Source of the DNA: Blasia pusilla
Lineage: Eukaryota; Marchantiophyta; Marchantiopsida; Blasiales
NCBI GenBank assembly: GCA_050084515.1
Contig: CM114271.1
Coordinates: 868,001 to 932,000, forward strand
DNA: 64,000 nucleotides
Direction: 5' to 3'
Shown: piece by piece, positions 23,106 to 34,980 of the stretch
Layout: the number at the start of each line of letters is the position of its first letter
Position numbering within the stretch: position 1 is the first letter of the stretch
Program-made: the position numbers and the translations under genes
The notes under the pieces: generated by a model
Seen by the model: the letters and a program-made list of their open reading frames with translations, nothing else
Database searches by the model: none
What the model was told of the DNA's origin: nothing

Positions 23106-23557
23106 TGGGCCCATAACGAAAATGATTGAAGTATATCCCTTGTACAAAGTGGGGTTAATATGCCCCAAAGACATCCATGATTTAGGGTACACAAACAACA
23201 AGTCAATTCCTTCTCTATTGCCAAGTCAGAGCCCGTGTGCCCATGATGAGACTCTTCTTACTATCTAAGAGATACTAAAAGGATTCTGCAACCACACCGT
23301 TTTGTCCCTAAACTCCTCACATGTCACCATCTCGGAATGTTGGGACATGGCTCACCATTGAGCACAAACAATCTCCATCAAAGATACTAGACAAAACAAC
23401 CTGCCTTCCGGTGAGGCCTGGGTTTGACATTGTCTCAATCTCCTCTTCCTACTCTGCTCACTTTGCAGCGGGACCAAGAGCCCAGATCCCACCAAAACTC
23501 AGTGCATCCGAGAATTGGCGCTCTCTGGGCCGGACATTATATACATGAGGGTGACCT
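23106..23557 (-). repeat. Third, truncated copia LTR
   Basis: Aligns with the first 480 or so bases (plus-strand order) of the two full LTRs but is more diverged, with small replacements. It ends abruptly at TATACATGAGGGTGA, where the sequence runs into a 5S rRNA 3' end; about 230 bases of LTR are missing. Its outer 30-bp flank equals that of the LTR at 17573. Confidence 0.85.
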
Positions 23558-23583
23558 CCCGGGAAGTCCTGGTGCTGCATCCA
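23550..23583 (+). ncRNA. 5S rRNA 3'-end fragment (pseudogene)
   Basis: The 34 bases match the last part of plant 5S rRNA (GGGTGACCTCCTGGGAAGTC ...) with about four differences. Only the 3' end is present. It is fused directly to 5'-truncated non-LTR retroelement sequence, the arrangement expected when reverse transcription of the element RNA switches template to the 3' end of 5S RNA. Confidence 0.65.
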
Positions 23584-23965
23584 ACCTCTTCCTCGCCCAT
23601 CATCTCCACTCGAGAAATGGGTTGTCCTTAGCTACTGCGATTGTGTATTGTAGGCAGCGGGTCTCCATAGCGTTGTAGCGTGCCCAGGCTAATGTGATTT
23701 TGCGGCGGGCTCACGCTGTGGGAGATGCCGGCGCTAGAGGCCCACTTAGTAGTAGTCATGACTCTCTTGTTGTTGCTGATATTGTCTCTGCTGTTGGTGA
23801 GATTCGTCGTTAAGGGGGGGATTCCCCCCCTTCTTCCTTTTCTGGTCTTGTTGTGGACTTCAGGTTTTGACTCTTTGAGTCCCCCTCTTTTGTACTTCCG
23901 ATGGGTTTTTCCATCACTAGTTTTTATCGAAGTGCATCTTCTTTTTTCATTGTCTGGATAAGGGG
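23584..23965 (+). mobile_element. 5'-truncated non-LTR retroelement copy
   Basis: Resembles the end of the element at 60190-63290. The frame reading HSRNGLSLATAIVYCRQRVS matches 62895-62960 (QSRNGLSLAIAILYCRQRVS). Similarity continues through the 3' untranslated part (GGGATTCCCCCCCTTCTTC ...) to about 23960. Only the last 380 or so bases are present. Confidence 0.8.
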
Positions 23966-23989
23966 TTTTCCCATACTGCCTTGGTTGGA

Positions 23990-24290
23990 ACTTATTGGTG
24001 ACTCTCTCCAACAAAGCTTCTCCCCAATTGGAGAAAGCTTTAGAAGTTAATGGACTTTGGAGGTGGGCTCAAGCTGTCGAAGATGCCAGAGCCAAAGAGC
24101 CAGATGCCCATTTAATAGTAATCATAATATCAGCTGTGAGTCTGATATTGTCTCTACTGTTGGTAAGTAAGTTGAGTAGACAAGAGGATGCACCCTCTTC
24201 TTCCTTCGCAGGGCCGGATGTGGCCTTTACAGATACTTGACCCTGAATCCCCGTCTTTTGTTTTCATGCATATTTATTGAGGTTCATTTT
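23990..24290 (+). mobile_element. Second 5'-truncated non-LTR retroelement copy
   Basis: Similar to 62960-63180: WRWAQAVEDARAKEPD parallels LLWRAHAVGDANARGP, followed by the same 3' untranslated layout. More diverged than its neighbour at 23584. Confidence 0.6.
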
Positions 24291-24357
24291 TCCAATTGGA
24301 TACATGATAGTCAAGCACATGTCATTTTTCCAATTGGATACATGATAGTCAAGCACA
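24284..24357 (+). repeat. Perfect 36-38 bp tandem duplication
   Basis: The block starting TCATTTTTCCAATTGGATAC occurs twice head to tail (24284-24321 and 24322-24357) without a mismatch over 36 bases, so the duplication is young. Confidence 0.95.
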
Positions 24358-25070
24358 CTCAGTACGTATGCACAAGAACCTATAGACCTGTTGTGTCCAT
24401 AGACTGAAGGAGACTGAATTTCCATTGTTTACTAATTCTTTTGTACATCAACGGCAGTTCTGCGAGTTCAACCCAACGATTATCTGATAATAGTGTTTAC
24501 AAGAAATCTCCAATTGATATCTTCCAACTTCGGATGCTGGGCGTGCTATCAGAGAAATCAACTATCATATCACACTACTTCTAGTAGGCTTGAGAGCTTG
24601 CAACTGTCATATATGTTAAGCCGTAGCCAGTATCGATGTGGTTTGGGCAGTACCATCATACGCACTTCTATTGGGTCTTGTAATGATTGAGAAAATTTCA
24701 TGACCCAATTCTACCTACTGGCAATCCAATACCTGATCTGAAGACTTCACACTGCAACGGGGTAAAATATTCGAGGGGAGTATCTATAGGGTGGGGCTTG
24801 TCTATGAATACTATCAACTCGTGTACATGAATGCCGACGATGAGTTCATCATCACGGTTTAATATAGTGAACTTTGTGAAGTCCTCTCAAGTTTTGCACC
24901 TGCCACTGCCAGAACACCTTCAACGTGCTGTGCTGAATGTGTGGTTCTCTACAGGCTATAAAACGAATCGCACACACTACCCGCGAGAAGTGGCAGAACT
25001 ATGACCTTGGTTTTATTTGTTACTAATACATGGGGAAGGAACCCTCGCTGCCAAGCCCGATCTATCCTTT
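24358..25070. other. Downstream flank of kinesin gene
   Basis: No coding similarity seen. It includes the probable 3' untranslated region and terminator of the minus-strand kinesin gene, but no polyadenylation signal can be singled out. Confidence 0.4.
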
Positions 25071-28000
25071 CTAAACACAGAATGACACTTGTCTGACAAC
25101 ATTGCTATTGAAGATGGCGTAGGCCTGCGCAGGAACACAAGTAATAATGGTAAGCTTTCATCCTCTTACTACACCGCTGGTCTTACGGCGTCCCAGTTTG
25201 GAAAATCAAACATAAAACGAACTTGTGAATCACTTTCTGACGAACCCCCGCCCTGAAAGTGCACTACTTACTTGCTTGCTGCTGAGACCAATCTTCTCGA
25301 GGTCGTCAAGCTGCAAGGACAGATGCAACGCATCATATGATCAAAATCAATGGTAAGAAGTTGGCGATGGTGTTCGATCAAGCACGGTAAAGGATGGGAT
25401 GTGTATGATTTAGGGTTGATGTGGAGGGTGGACAACCTAGGAGTTGTAGCGGATGCATAGAAATCGAGATATATCCTCAATTGTTTCACTTAGCCTAGGA
25501 AGAATTGTCAGAGCACGTACATGCTTTAGTGGCCGCGGAGACGCTTTCCGGAGCTCTAAAATGGAATCAGTTCTTCTTTCTCCAAACCCCTGCACAAGAA
25601 AATGTTGTTAGATTCAAATGAGTCTTACTTCAGCAGCCTGAAGGATCGGGCCCTGGGGTTGAACAAGATGCTCGAAATCAAGTAGCTGTCGACGAGGGAT
25701 GCACAGATTCTTACTTTCAGTAGAAGAAGTTGCTCCCTGCAATAGTTACAAAACAATATCAACATGTCAGATTACAGAGTTCCAAATGGGACATACTACC
25801 CGAGCACCTACCTGCGTATGAAAGCAACTACTCTAGGCACCATAATTTGACCAGGTTCCATCTTGCATTACATAGACACAAAATAAATACATAAATAAAG
25901 CATCTGCGTCATACCTCGGAGCTGTGTTTAGAATGTCCAGGTACTGCTCCACCAATATATGCTGAGAAAAGTACCCAAATCCAAAACTTTTGTTAGAGGG
26001 ATGTTCCGCAATCGACAAAGGTTTCTTAGAATAAATTCTCGCATGTTATATCAAAGAGACGACTACAGCAGCACCAGTCCAAGGCGGAAAGAGGAGGACC
26101 ACTTCTGTACATCTACTTGGGTGGATGTCGACAATAGTCTCGTACTAGTGAGGAGAGGGAAGGATTGAGGAATCTAACCCGTATGGCTAAACTTGATCTG
26201 CTGAATCTTTCATAGGGAGTCTCCGCATCGTTTGTCGAAGGACTCATCATAGGAGTCCTCATGGGAGTTCCATCGCATGAGTTGAAGAGATTAAACAAAC
26301 CAGAATCCCCTGGAGTGCTTGGAATCGTTGGAGAGTCTGCATTGGTAGCATTAGGACTAAGAGGAGCTAGGGCTCTTGCCAAACTCTTCAGCTTGGCACT
26401 TAGTGGAGGAGATGCGTGGACTTGCAGTAGCAGTTTGGCGCTGGTTGGTGTACAGGGGGAAGATTGTCCCTGAAATTCGTTCTCCTTATCTGCTTCATCG
26501 CCTGAATAACATGTCATCAAGAACAATAAGTAATACAATCTTCAGTGGGCTCCAGCAGCCGTTCAGACATGACAAACTGAAAGCAGACTTCAGGAAACAT
26601 AGAGCAAGATCTTTACCGAAGAAATCTGTTAGCCCATCTGCATCTTGAAACAAGGGATTGGTGAAATTGTTGGAGTTATCCTCGCTGAATTGTCGTGGCA
26701 GCTCACAGACAGGATGCGCAAGCTCATCAGTTCGCAGGCTATGCACGGCATCCAAAGAGTCCATTGACTTTCGGAGTGGGCTCGTATGTGCGATGGGGTT
26801 CTCCTGCATAAAAAGTGAAGATGGCTTGCTTAGGTGTGGAACTAGAACTTTACTCTACTGAATAGCTAATGCCACAAAGTCTAAACGCTTCAATCTGTGT
26901 TTCCTACTTCAATATGACCTGGGTGAAGATGAGATGTGTACCTTGTTCGGAGAGGCCAGACGTGTTGCGTTAATCTTCACCCTGCACGCATACCCGAAAG
27001 CTCGCAGGTGTTAGATCATTGCTGTTTACTCTAAATGATAATCACAGTTGTCATGAAAGAGCGATGCAGTAAAACGAGCATCCGACCTTGTCTTGATACT
27101 GGCGCGCTCCAAAAGATTTCTCTGACTACTGGGTGTCTTCGGACTCTGAGCGTGGGGCGGAGATTTCATGAGTGCTTTGAGTTGTGCAGGACTACTGGGT
27201 ACGGTCACATTTTTGCTCGTTGTCCTTGAAGCCTTAGCTTCTCTCCAAGCTTGAAGTCTAGCTGCCATGTCTAGCTTTTCTCTCGCGGATTCATCATGGC
27301 GTTCTCCATGATTTATTTGCCTTGACCTAGCTGCGAGGCTCAAAGTTTTGGTCGCCTCAAGGTAGGATCCTGGATTCTGCAGTCACAAAAAAGTATTTCT
27401 CAAGCATAGACACGGACTCTGACGTTGGTCTGGACCATGCATCACTTTCTAGTCAACAACAACTACGCTCACTTGCTTGCCGACACCAAACAAGCTCAGG
27501 GCAAGGGACGAACTAGGAGGCATATAACTAGATTCAGATGAACTAACTAGGAGTCCAGATTGCTGATATCGAAGGAGGAACATATTGAAAAAATAGTTGT
27601 CTGAAGGCGAGTATTGTTTACCAAGCAGGCAACCATCACAGAACGACTAGAACCACCGAGAGAATCTCGCAATATACGAGTTAACTTGCTGTCCCGGTAG
27701 GGCACCCGTGCTTCATTCGCATTTAGAGCATTGATAACGTTCGACAAGGCGAACAGAGATTGGTTTATTTGACTGCTTTCGGCAATCCTCACACCATCAT
27801 TACCAGTCTTGCGATTATCCTCGTTCCCTGCAACAGTCCAAATTCAATGAGGAACTTACCAGGAATCGTTTGCTAATGAATAAGCCCAACATGTCAAGGT
27901 CTCGAATGGTAGTGGCAGAGGGATGACTTCACCACGGCTCTACAATGTCTTCGCAACGTAGTTGATTTAGTTCACGTACTTTACAAAACAACTACAGACA

Positions 28001-29819
28001 TGATGCAACAGAGCATCACCAGAGCAAAGGACCTACCAGCCAAATCAATTAAGTTGAGCTTGGCTTCTCTTTCCACGTTGGTGACAGCATCAGTAGAGGT
28101 GGTTGTTACGACTAGCACTCCATGGCTACGGCTAGACACGTCGTTGAGTGCCGTCGGCCCAACTCTACGTCTTGCACATCCGTCTGCCAAAAGAGTACTG
28201 AACTCCTCGACACTGTGAATCTGAACCTGTTGCAAATCCACACACGTTTAACGTTCTCACCAAGAATCCTCAGCCGAGACCTAACTGGCATAACTATAGT
28301 TTTGTGGTGACTATCGTCGTAGCTCTACCTTGGCCAACCCGCGAAATTGTATGTTACCATTCTGGTCCTCCATCACTGAAACCTCATTTCTCATCGCCAA
28401 AAGATCGTAGCAGCGATCCATGTAGACTTCATAATAAGAGATTGCCACCTTGCAATTGGCTCTACCGAAAATACACCTCACTGCCAACAACATGAATCCT
28501 GGATCCATCTCTGTACCCTGCAATTTGGAGAAGTATAGCTGAAGGAGTTAGTATCGTTTCACAATATCCAAAGAAATTTCAGACAATAAGTACTGAATGG
28601 GAGTTTAACCAATGGAGGTTTTTGGAAGAGGGGGAGGGGGAGGGGGCGGGGTATACCTGCATAGTGTGAGTCTTCCCGCTACCAGTTGCACCGTAGGCGA
28701 AAACAGTGTTGTTACACCCTTCGAACAGGGAGGACAACAGAGGCTCCACCTCCTTTGCGAACAATTCATCGTTTTTGGGTGTTTCGCCATAGCATGCGTC
28801 CAGCTTATACTCCTCACACCGACTGCAATCGCAAGAACTCTAATTACACAAAATTTCCCCGTTATCCCTTGCCTGCTCTTACATAGTTATAACTCTCGCA
28901 TGCCTAATTAGTTGTGACTAGGAATCAGCTCTTCAAAACGATCTTGCAGATAAAATACTCGGTCCAAAGCTAAGGTCATCGGCTAAAAACTATTATAGTT
29001 TAGTGTAGGTGGAAAGATTCGTTGGCAGCTTCTGATTTTAGAAGAATGTAGTTTGATCTTCGCTACATTTGCCTGGTGTAGATCATTAGGCATGAGATCT
29101 GATCACAAAGAGTGGATCTTTTACCAGACTTTTGACCTCAGAAGCCAGGAGATTCGTAAATTGATTCTCTTAGTAGGCATTGAAGTAGTAGCCCCTTCGT
29201 CGAGTACCGGGCTGTGCACAATGAAAGGAAGCCTTCATTGTCTATGGTTCGCTGTCGCAATGGATTAAACTCTTAATTCTTTTGGCGATCTTAGTCACCC
29301 GGTCCCACTTCTGGAAGGGCAAAGAGAGTGTTTGATGGTCTGTACAATTTTCTTTCAATCTTCCTCCACTAGGATTCCTTCATCATTGCAAGAATTTCAT
29401 ATTCATATTCAGGCCACATTTGGAAGTTAGAATTTCCTTTCCAGCTTCCGAAACGGCATTTAGTGTTTGTGAGTCGTAGCAAACTCCCTAAGATATCTTG
29501 TGACCGAATCCATTTTCCCTACTGGGCCTACCTAGAGCTTCCAACCCACACGAAATGTAATGAGCAACAGGAAAAATAACCCGAACCTTGAGGGTTCGGC
29601 AGAAATTGTGAGGCTGTCCTCTGCATGGCCCTTAGCAATACAGGTGCAATTGCGCCGTCCTCCCGGTGCACTCGAGATTTCCGACGGAAGAAAGGGGCGG
29701 ACTCTCACTACAACCCGCACTTTATGTCCACTTCCCGTTTCGATGATCCGCTGAGGAGGCCCTAGTCTCGATCGGCCCGGCGTCGATCGACCAGGAGTCC
29801 CTTTCAATGGACTTATCAT
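25071..29819 (-). CDS. KIN10: Kinesin-10 motor protein with C-terminal helix-hairpin-helix, 14 exons
   Basis: Exons (5' to 3'): 29819-29587, 28822-28657, 28517-28329, 28226-28037, 27827-27622, 27376-27087, 26981-26942, 26803-26617, 26501-26179, 25961-25915, 25736-25715, 25589-25521, 25310-25272, 25124-25071. All have GT/AG borders and agreeing phases: 2,055 bases, 684 aa, no internal stop. The motor is N-terminal: [15 protein letters not shown]-loop GATGSGKT (122-129), switch I NDVSSRSH (224-231), switch II DLAG (257-260) and [10 protein letters not shown]. After the neck the tail is Ser/Pro-rich. It ends in a helix-hairpin-helix-like segment (about 609-665: [20 protein letters not shown], then [13 protein letters not shown]), as in animal KIF22/Kid and one plant kinesin-10 branch. 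KIF22 moves along microtubules and binds chromosome arms. Exons 10 and 11 are very short. Kinesin-10 is firm; the exact plant subgroup (10C-like) is inferred. Confidence 0.93.
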
Positions 29820-30189
29820 GTCTTCGAACTTTCCAAGTTAACAGCGGATATTTCTTTTGACCTCTATGTGCAGTGCATAGAAGAGCCTTCAATATCTGTA
29901 AGAGAAACGGAAGACAATGTTTAAATTTCCGAAGGTGGGAGCTCCTGGAGTGGACGTCTTAGACGCACACCGAGTCCACTTAGAAGCTCCGTCCTTCAAT
30001 TCCGCACACGACAGGCGAAAACGACAGGAATATGGGGCCTCTCTCAGACCACGAAGATGGCTAAAATAATTGCCAACACACTTAAAAGAAACTCGTACTT
30101 TTTTCCTTTCTCCAGAGCTTTGTAATCTGGCGCTCGCATTTCCAAATTGACCGAAGAGTGCCGAGATGCAGCTTTGAGTTCCATGACTG

Positions 30190-30259
30190 GGACAGACTGC
30201 GACCGAGCAAGAACTATAGCTCCTCACGACGGGAACTTCAAGAATACATCAAGATCTCT

Positions 30260-30302
<43 letters not shown>

Positions 30303-31460
30303 CTCACCTCATACTGCTCGAGAATGCAAAATCACGAAACCATCGTTGCGAGTATTCCTGTCACTGCCCGCACTGAAAGTTCAACCGAAGCACCTTGAAT
30401 GAGCTTACATGAACATCATAATTGTACCAGACTCGCTTTGCAAGACCAACAGTCATCGCGATACGCGCATTCCTTCAAACATAGAATTACTGTCACAGTT
30501 CTCACTACCTGTCACTGATCGCGGAAACTTCAACCGATGGTAAGCGATCAACTACCACACCTGTAATAAGCCTCAATGAGTGTAACTATTATGGTAGACT
30601 CACTTCGCCTGACCACTCTCTTCGCAATTAGGCATTCATTCAATCACAGAAGCATAAAATTACTCTCACGACGATCACTATCTATCACTAACCGCGGGAA
30701 CTTCGACCAACAGAAAACCATCAGCCAAGGCACCTGTCATGAGCTTACATGAACATTCTTGCTGTGGCAGACTCACTTCGTTCGACAACTGTCAACGCGA
30801 TTTGGCTATCATTCAAAAACGGGAGCATAGAATTACAGTCACAACTCTCAGTACTTTTCACTAACCGCAGAATTTTCAAACGATCAGCCAAAGCATCTTG
30901 AGTGAGCTCACATATGCATGGGCATTCTTACTGTGGCAGTGGCAGACTCACTTCGCTCGAACACAGATTTCGCGATTTGGCTTTTATTCAAACATAGGGA
31001 CATGGAAGTACAGTCACAACTCTCACTGCCCTTCACGAACCGCGGAAACTTCAAGCGATCAGCCAAAGCACCTTAAATGAGCTTAAATGAACATTCTCAC
31101 TGTGACAGACTCACTTCGCTAAACCATCGTCATCGCTATTTGGAATTCCTTCAGACTTACAAACGTAGAATTGCTGCACACCTTTCACTAACCGCGGAAA
31201 CTTCAAACGATCACCCACGGCACCTCGAGTGAGCTTACATATACAATAGCATTCTCACTGAGACGGACTCAACTCCGCTCGATCACAGTCATCGCGATTT
31301 GGCATTCATTCAAACATTGAAAAATAGAATTGCAACCACACCTCTCACTGACCTCAGAAACTGCGAACGAAGAACAACGTTCAGCCCTTCAATGCACTTG
31401 AATGAAGAACAGTTTTGTTGCTGCAGACTCGCTTCGCTGGGGCACACAGTCCGACTAGAG
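30190..31460. repeat. Satellite-like array, ~165-bp unit, about 7 copies
   Basis: Diverged tandem units, each with a word like CAGACTCACTTCGCTCG, then TCGCGATTTGGCATTCATTC, then ACTAACCGCGGAAACTTCAA. The anchor recurs near 30434, 30596, 30768, 30945, 31107, 31267 and 31425, a spacing of 158-177 bases. The array lies directly beyond the 5' side of the kinesin gene. Confidence 0.9.
30263..30298 (+). repeat. (AG)18 microsatellite
   Basis: Uninterrupted AG run between the kinesin start codon and the satellite array; probably in or near its promoter. Confidence 0.95.
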
Positions 31461-31689
31461 TTGCATTCGTTCACTCCATCAAACATTCACTCATTTCAAA
31501 CTTTGAAACACGGAGACCTACAAATTCCGATTCCACGTTCACACATCTGTAGGTGCGCGCTTCTCAGTGGCGTCTGGAAGAAGCCGCGGGCGCCCGCGGG
31601 GGGTGCCAACGTCTGTTTTCAAAAAGGCCATCCGACCGTTGGAGTCACGGAGCGTGGACGGACGGCGTTAGGCGTGGAAACGCGAAGTG

Positions 31690-31975
31690 GAGCCTCTTGG
31701 ATGGAATTCCTTGACGAAAGACCGACTCGTGGATGGTATTCGTTGGAGGAAAGACCGCCTCGCGGATGGTATCCGTTGAGTAAGGACCGCCTCGTGGATG
31801 GAATCCGTTGAGTAAGGACCTCCTCGTGGATGGAGTTCGTTGATGAAGGACCGCCTCATGGATGGAAGTCGTTGAGCAAGGATCGCCTCGTGGATGGAGT
31901 TCGTTGATGAAGGACCGCCTCGGAGATGGGATCGATCAAGGAGAAAACAGCGTCGTGGATGGAATCCGTTGACGA
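31690..31975 (+). repeat. 32-bp tandem repeat, about 8 copies
   Basis: Unit AAGGACCGCCTCGTGGATGG plus AATCCGTTGAGT, repeated from about 31690 to 31975 with few changes. The unit length is not a multiple of three, so the open frames crossing it are not evidence of a protein. Confidence 0.9.
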
Positions 31976-32324
31976 AACATAGTGAAGTACCGTTACATCC
32001 ATTCGTTGAAAGGTTGCTCTGGTCGACATACGGATGTACGTATTTGAACGAGTTGATTCTTTGTAGTGACGCGTGTCCTATGGGCTAGCTAGGCTATGGT
32101 ACCATCTATGTTACAGGTAAGGAGCCGTGCCATGTGCGGAAGATAAAAAAGTATTTAAGGGTTTGGGAAATGAAAACTTGTTCAATAGTTAGTGTATAGC
32201 TAAGGGAGACATTAGTGATGTTGTATACAAATTAAAAAAAATTCATGTGGCAACCCGATTGTCACATGTCAAGAAGAAGGTGTTTGCAAATCATGTGTCA
32301 CAGTCTCTTATAATTTTATAATCA

Positions 32325-32995
32325 TCATACTATTAAGGGCAACCTTGGCTAGAGCTCCAGGTGTTAAACTTTTGTTTAATTTTTGCTTATATTAAGCCAT
32401 TAGCCCGAACTCAAATGCTCCCCGTGAAACCCATGTGTTTTATTTGAATAAATTTAAATGGAAAAAATATTCATGGAAAGATCGTGAGGTTTTCATGATC
32501 AATTTATTATTTCAATATTTAGGAAAAAAACTAAACATTTTAATTTTTAATTTCAAGTTAATTTTGGAAGGTAAATTATATATTAATTTAGAAAAAATGA
32601 AAAAGATAATAGTAGAATAGTGGAAATCTATTATTCTTCACAAAGATGAAAATTGATTTAATTTCTTTGTTTATTTTCGAGCTTTAATTGCCATGGATTT
32701 CTGGAGATTATTTTGATACAAACTTTGGATCAATATGAGTGGTTTTCTTTTTACTAATCAAGAGATAGGGGTTGGAAAAATAAAGATACATGATTTCTTT
32801 CTAAATTAATAAGGGAAAAGATAAGCATTTTTAAAAATTAAAATTAAAATCTCTTGACTATTCATATATTTAAGCAAAAACTTATCTTCATTATTTATTT
32901 TTCCAACATTATAATTTCATTATATTTTCCATTTATGAAGTATTTTGATTTTCATCCATTCAACTCCGTGCATTGCACGAGCAAAAAATTACTAG
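32325..32995 (+). mobile_element. Helitron-like element, non-autonomous
   Basis: The candidate 5' end is A|TCATACTATTAAGGGC. The 3' end has a hairpin (CGTGC-ATT-GCACG, 32967-32979) and then CTAG before T, the Helitron terminus. The interior is AT-rich and has no coding similarity. The 3' end is convincing; the 5' end is weaker. Confidence 0.4.
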
Positions 32996-33395
32996 TATAG
33001 ATTATTGGAGAGTGCTTTTTTTATTTGCAAACACGTGGGTAATAACATAATGTTTTCTTATATTATGGGCAAAAAAAAAATTTGAATTAGTCCCTTCACT
33101 CCCATACATGGCACAGGTTGTACAGAAGTTTCCATATGTTTTACTAGTCTAAGAGCCTATGCATATGTTTAAATTACATCCCATAAATAATTTGCAAGTG
33201 TTATTTTTAATTAATTTCAAATTATCTTCGTGGCTCAAGAGGTAAGCAATCCCCCAATAGTTTAGTGCAAATGGGATAGCTTGCCTTGTGAGCCAATAGG
33301 ATTGCTAGAAATTGATTTTAAAATGGCCCTTGAGAATCTTTAGAGGTAATTATGGAAGGTACTTTAAATACGTGCATCGCACGTGCTTACACTAG
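32996..33395 (+). mobile_element. Second Helitron-like element, abutting the first
   Basis: It starts right after the previous 3' end with TATAGATTATTGGAGAGTGC, which shares 15 bases (ATTATTGGAGAGTGC) with the candidate end at 57881. It ends with the hairpin CGTGC-ATC-GCACG and CTAG|T at 33392-33396. About 400 bp, no coding sequence. Confidence 0.4.
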
Positions 33396-34980
33396 TATAG
33401 ATTATAAGAGACATGCCTCCAAGCAACAAACATTCATGTGGTCGACATCTTCCATAGTGGTCTTGCATCTAAGATAGTTTGGGCGTGATCACCAGAGCTT
33501 GTGCATGTTGTTGAAGTAGAGATGGAACCTAAACATCTTCAATCTTTCTCCCATTGTGACACTTATCTCATCTAATTAGTCACTCATGTCTAACTAAGTT
33601 AAGGCAAACCAGTATATAATTCATGCTCATCACTAGTTCGGCCATGTATGGCATCCACTAGTGGCAAGGTATGCATGCCTGCCTTGAAGAACGTCTAGAC
33701 CATCTTCATTGAGCAAGAACACGACAAAAGAGATGAGATTATCACGAGTCCAAGGCAGTGAGAGAAGAAGAGGAAAGGCCGTATGAATTGATAAGACAAG
33801 CACATCAAGATAGTAAATACTGAAAATTAAAGAATTGGCAGCTCACGGCGACTAAGATCGATTTTACAAGGTGAAATGAGGAGCTCAATTTGGACATTTC
33901 AAAAATTGATTCCATTTCTACTTAATTGAAGAGTTGGGATTACAACCTAATGTTTCTTTGACTAGTTTGTAGGAACATGCATATAATTCAAGAAGAGATG
34001 CAAGAAAAATTTCTTGTTATGAAAATTAGAACTATGGTAGAAGATTTAGCTCTTAAGGTTTAAAAAAAAAAACACTTGCAAGATTTATTTATTTTTTAAA
34101 TAAGGATCATCACCAAACAAAATTTGGGAGAGGCAAGGAAAACTTCAAAGATAAAAGGAATGCCCACACTCAAGGTTATTAATCGCTTGGATCTTGTGAC
34201 TATTACAAATCATATTAAATTCTATTATGCTAAGGAGTGATTCAAGAAAATTCAAATCTAAAGTTCTTCCATAACAAAATTATGTGGAACAATAGTACAA
34301 TAATGAAGTGTTGACCATAAATAATATCATGGGAAATATCATGGAGTTAGATAACCAACTATCACTAGTAAAATTGGTTCATCGATTAAGAAGCATCAAA
34401 TTAAATGATTATTCATGGAGAATGGTTTATCAACATGGAACCATTGAAGACTCAAGCAATTGTAGTCATAAGAGACTAGTAGGCAGTCTGTGCCATGCAC
34501 GGTAGTGAAGGAACTAATCATGTCGCATGCAAAATTCTTTCCTTGTTGCCCTTAGAGGGAAAAATATTTTCTTGCCGCCCATAGAATACAAAATATTTTC
34601 TTGTTGCTCGGCTACCACATCTCAAGCATGGAGGTGTTTGCAAATCAAGAAGGCACTCTCCCATAATAATATAGATGATGCATATCATCAAATTACTCAC
34701 ATAGGTAGAACTCCAATCACCCTCCCATCCTCTAGTATCAATGTAGAGTAAGAGATGTATCCATTTCTATCCTTCAAGATCCTATATACTTAATTTTTTA
34801 GTTAATTTATCTTTATTTTCTTGTCATTTTTTATCAAATCATTCTCAAGAATTTTCATTCTTTCTTAAATGGAAATCTACTATAAATGTGCAAAATTTAT
34901 TTCAACATGTCTATACCTAAAGTTACACATCATCAAAGCACAATTTGTGTCAACCATATAAACTTGTTAGTGCTTATGCC
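33396..34980. other. AT-rich DNA, no gene recognised
   Basis: Many stops on both strands and no recognisable protein, RNA gene or array. Confidence 0.5.

Noticed and set aside
31299-31811. 170-aa plus-strand frame
   Set aside because: It runs through the satellite and 32-bp arrays; tandem repeats explain the lack of stops.
33226-33300. TGGCTCAAGAGGTAAGC resembling a tRNA box A or SINE head
   Set aside because: No box B at the right distance and no cloverleaf could be drawn.
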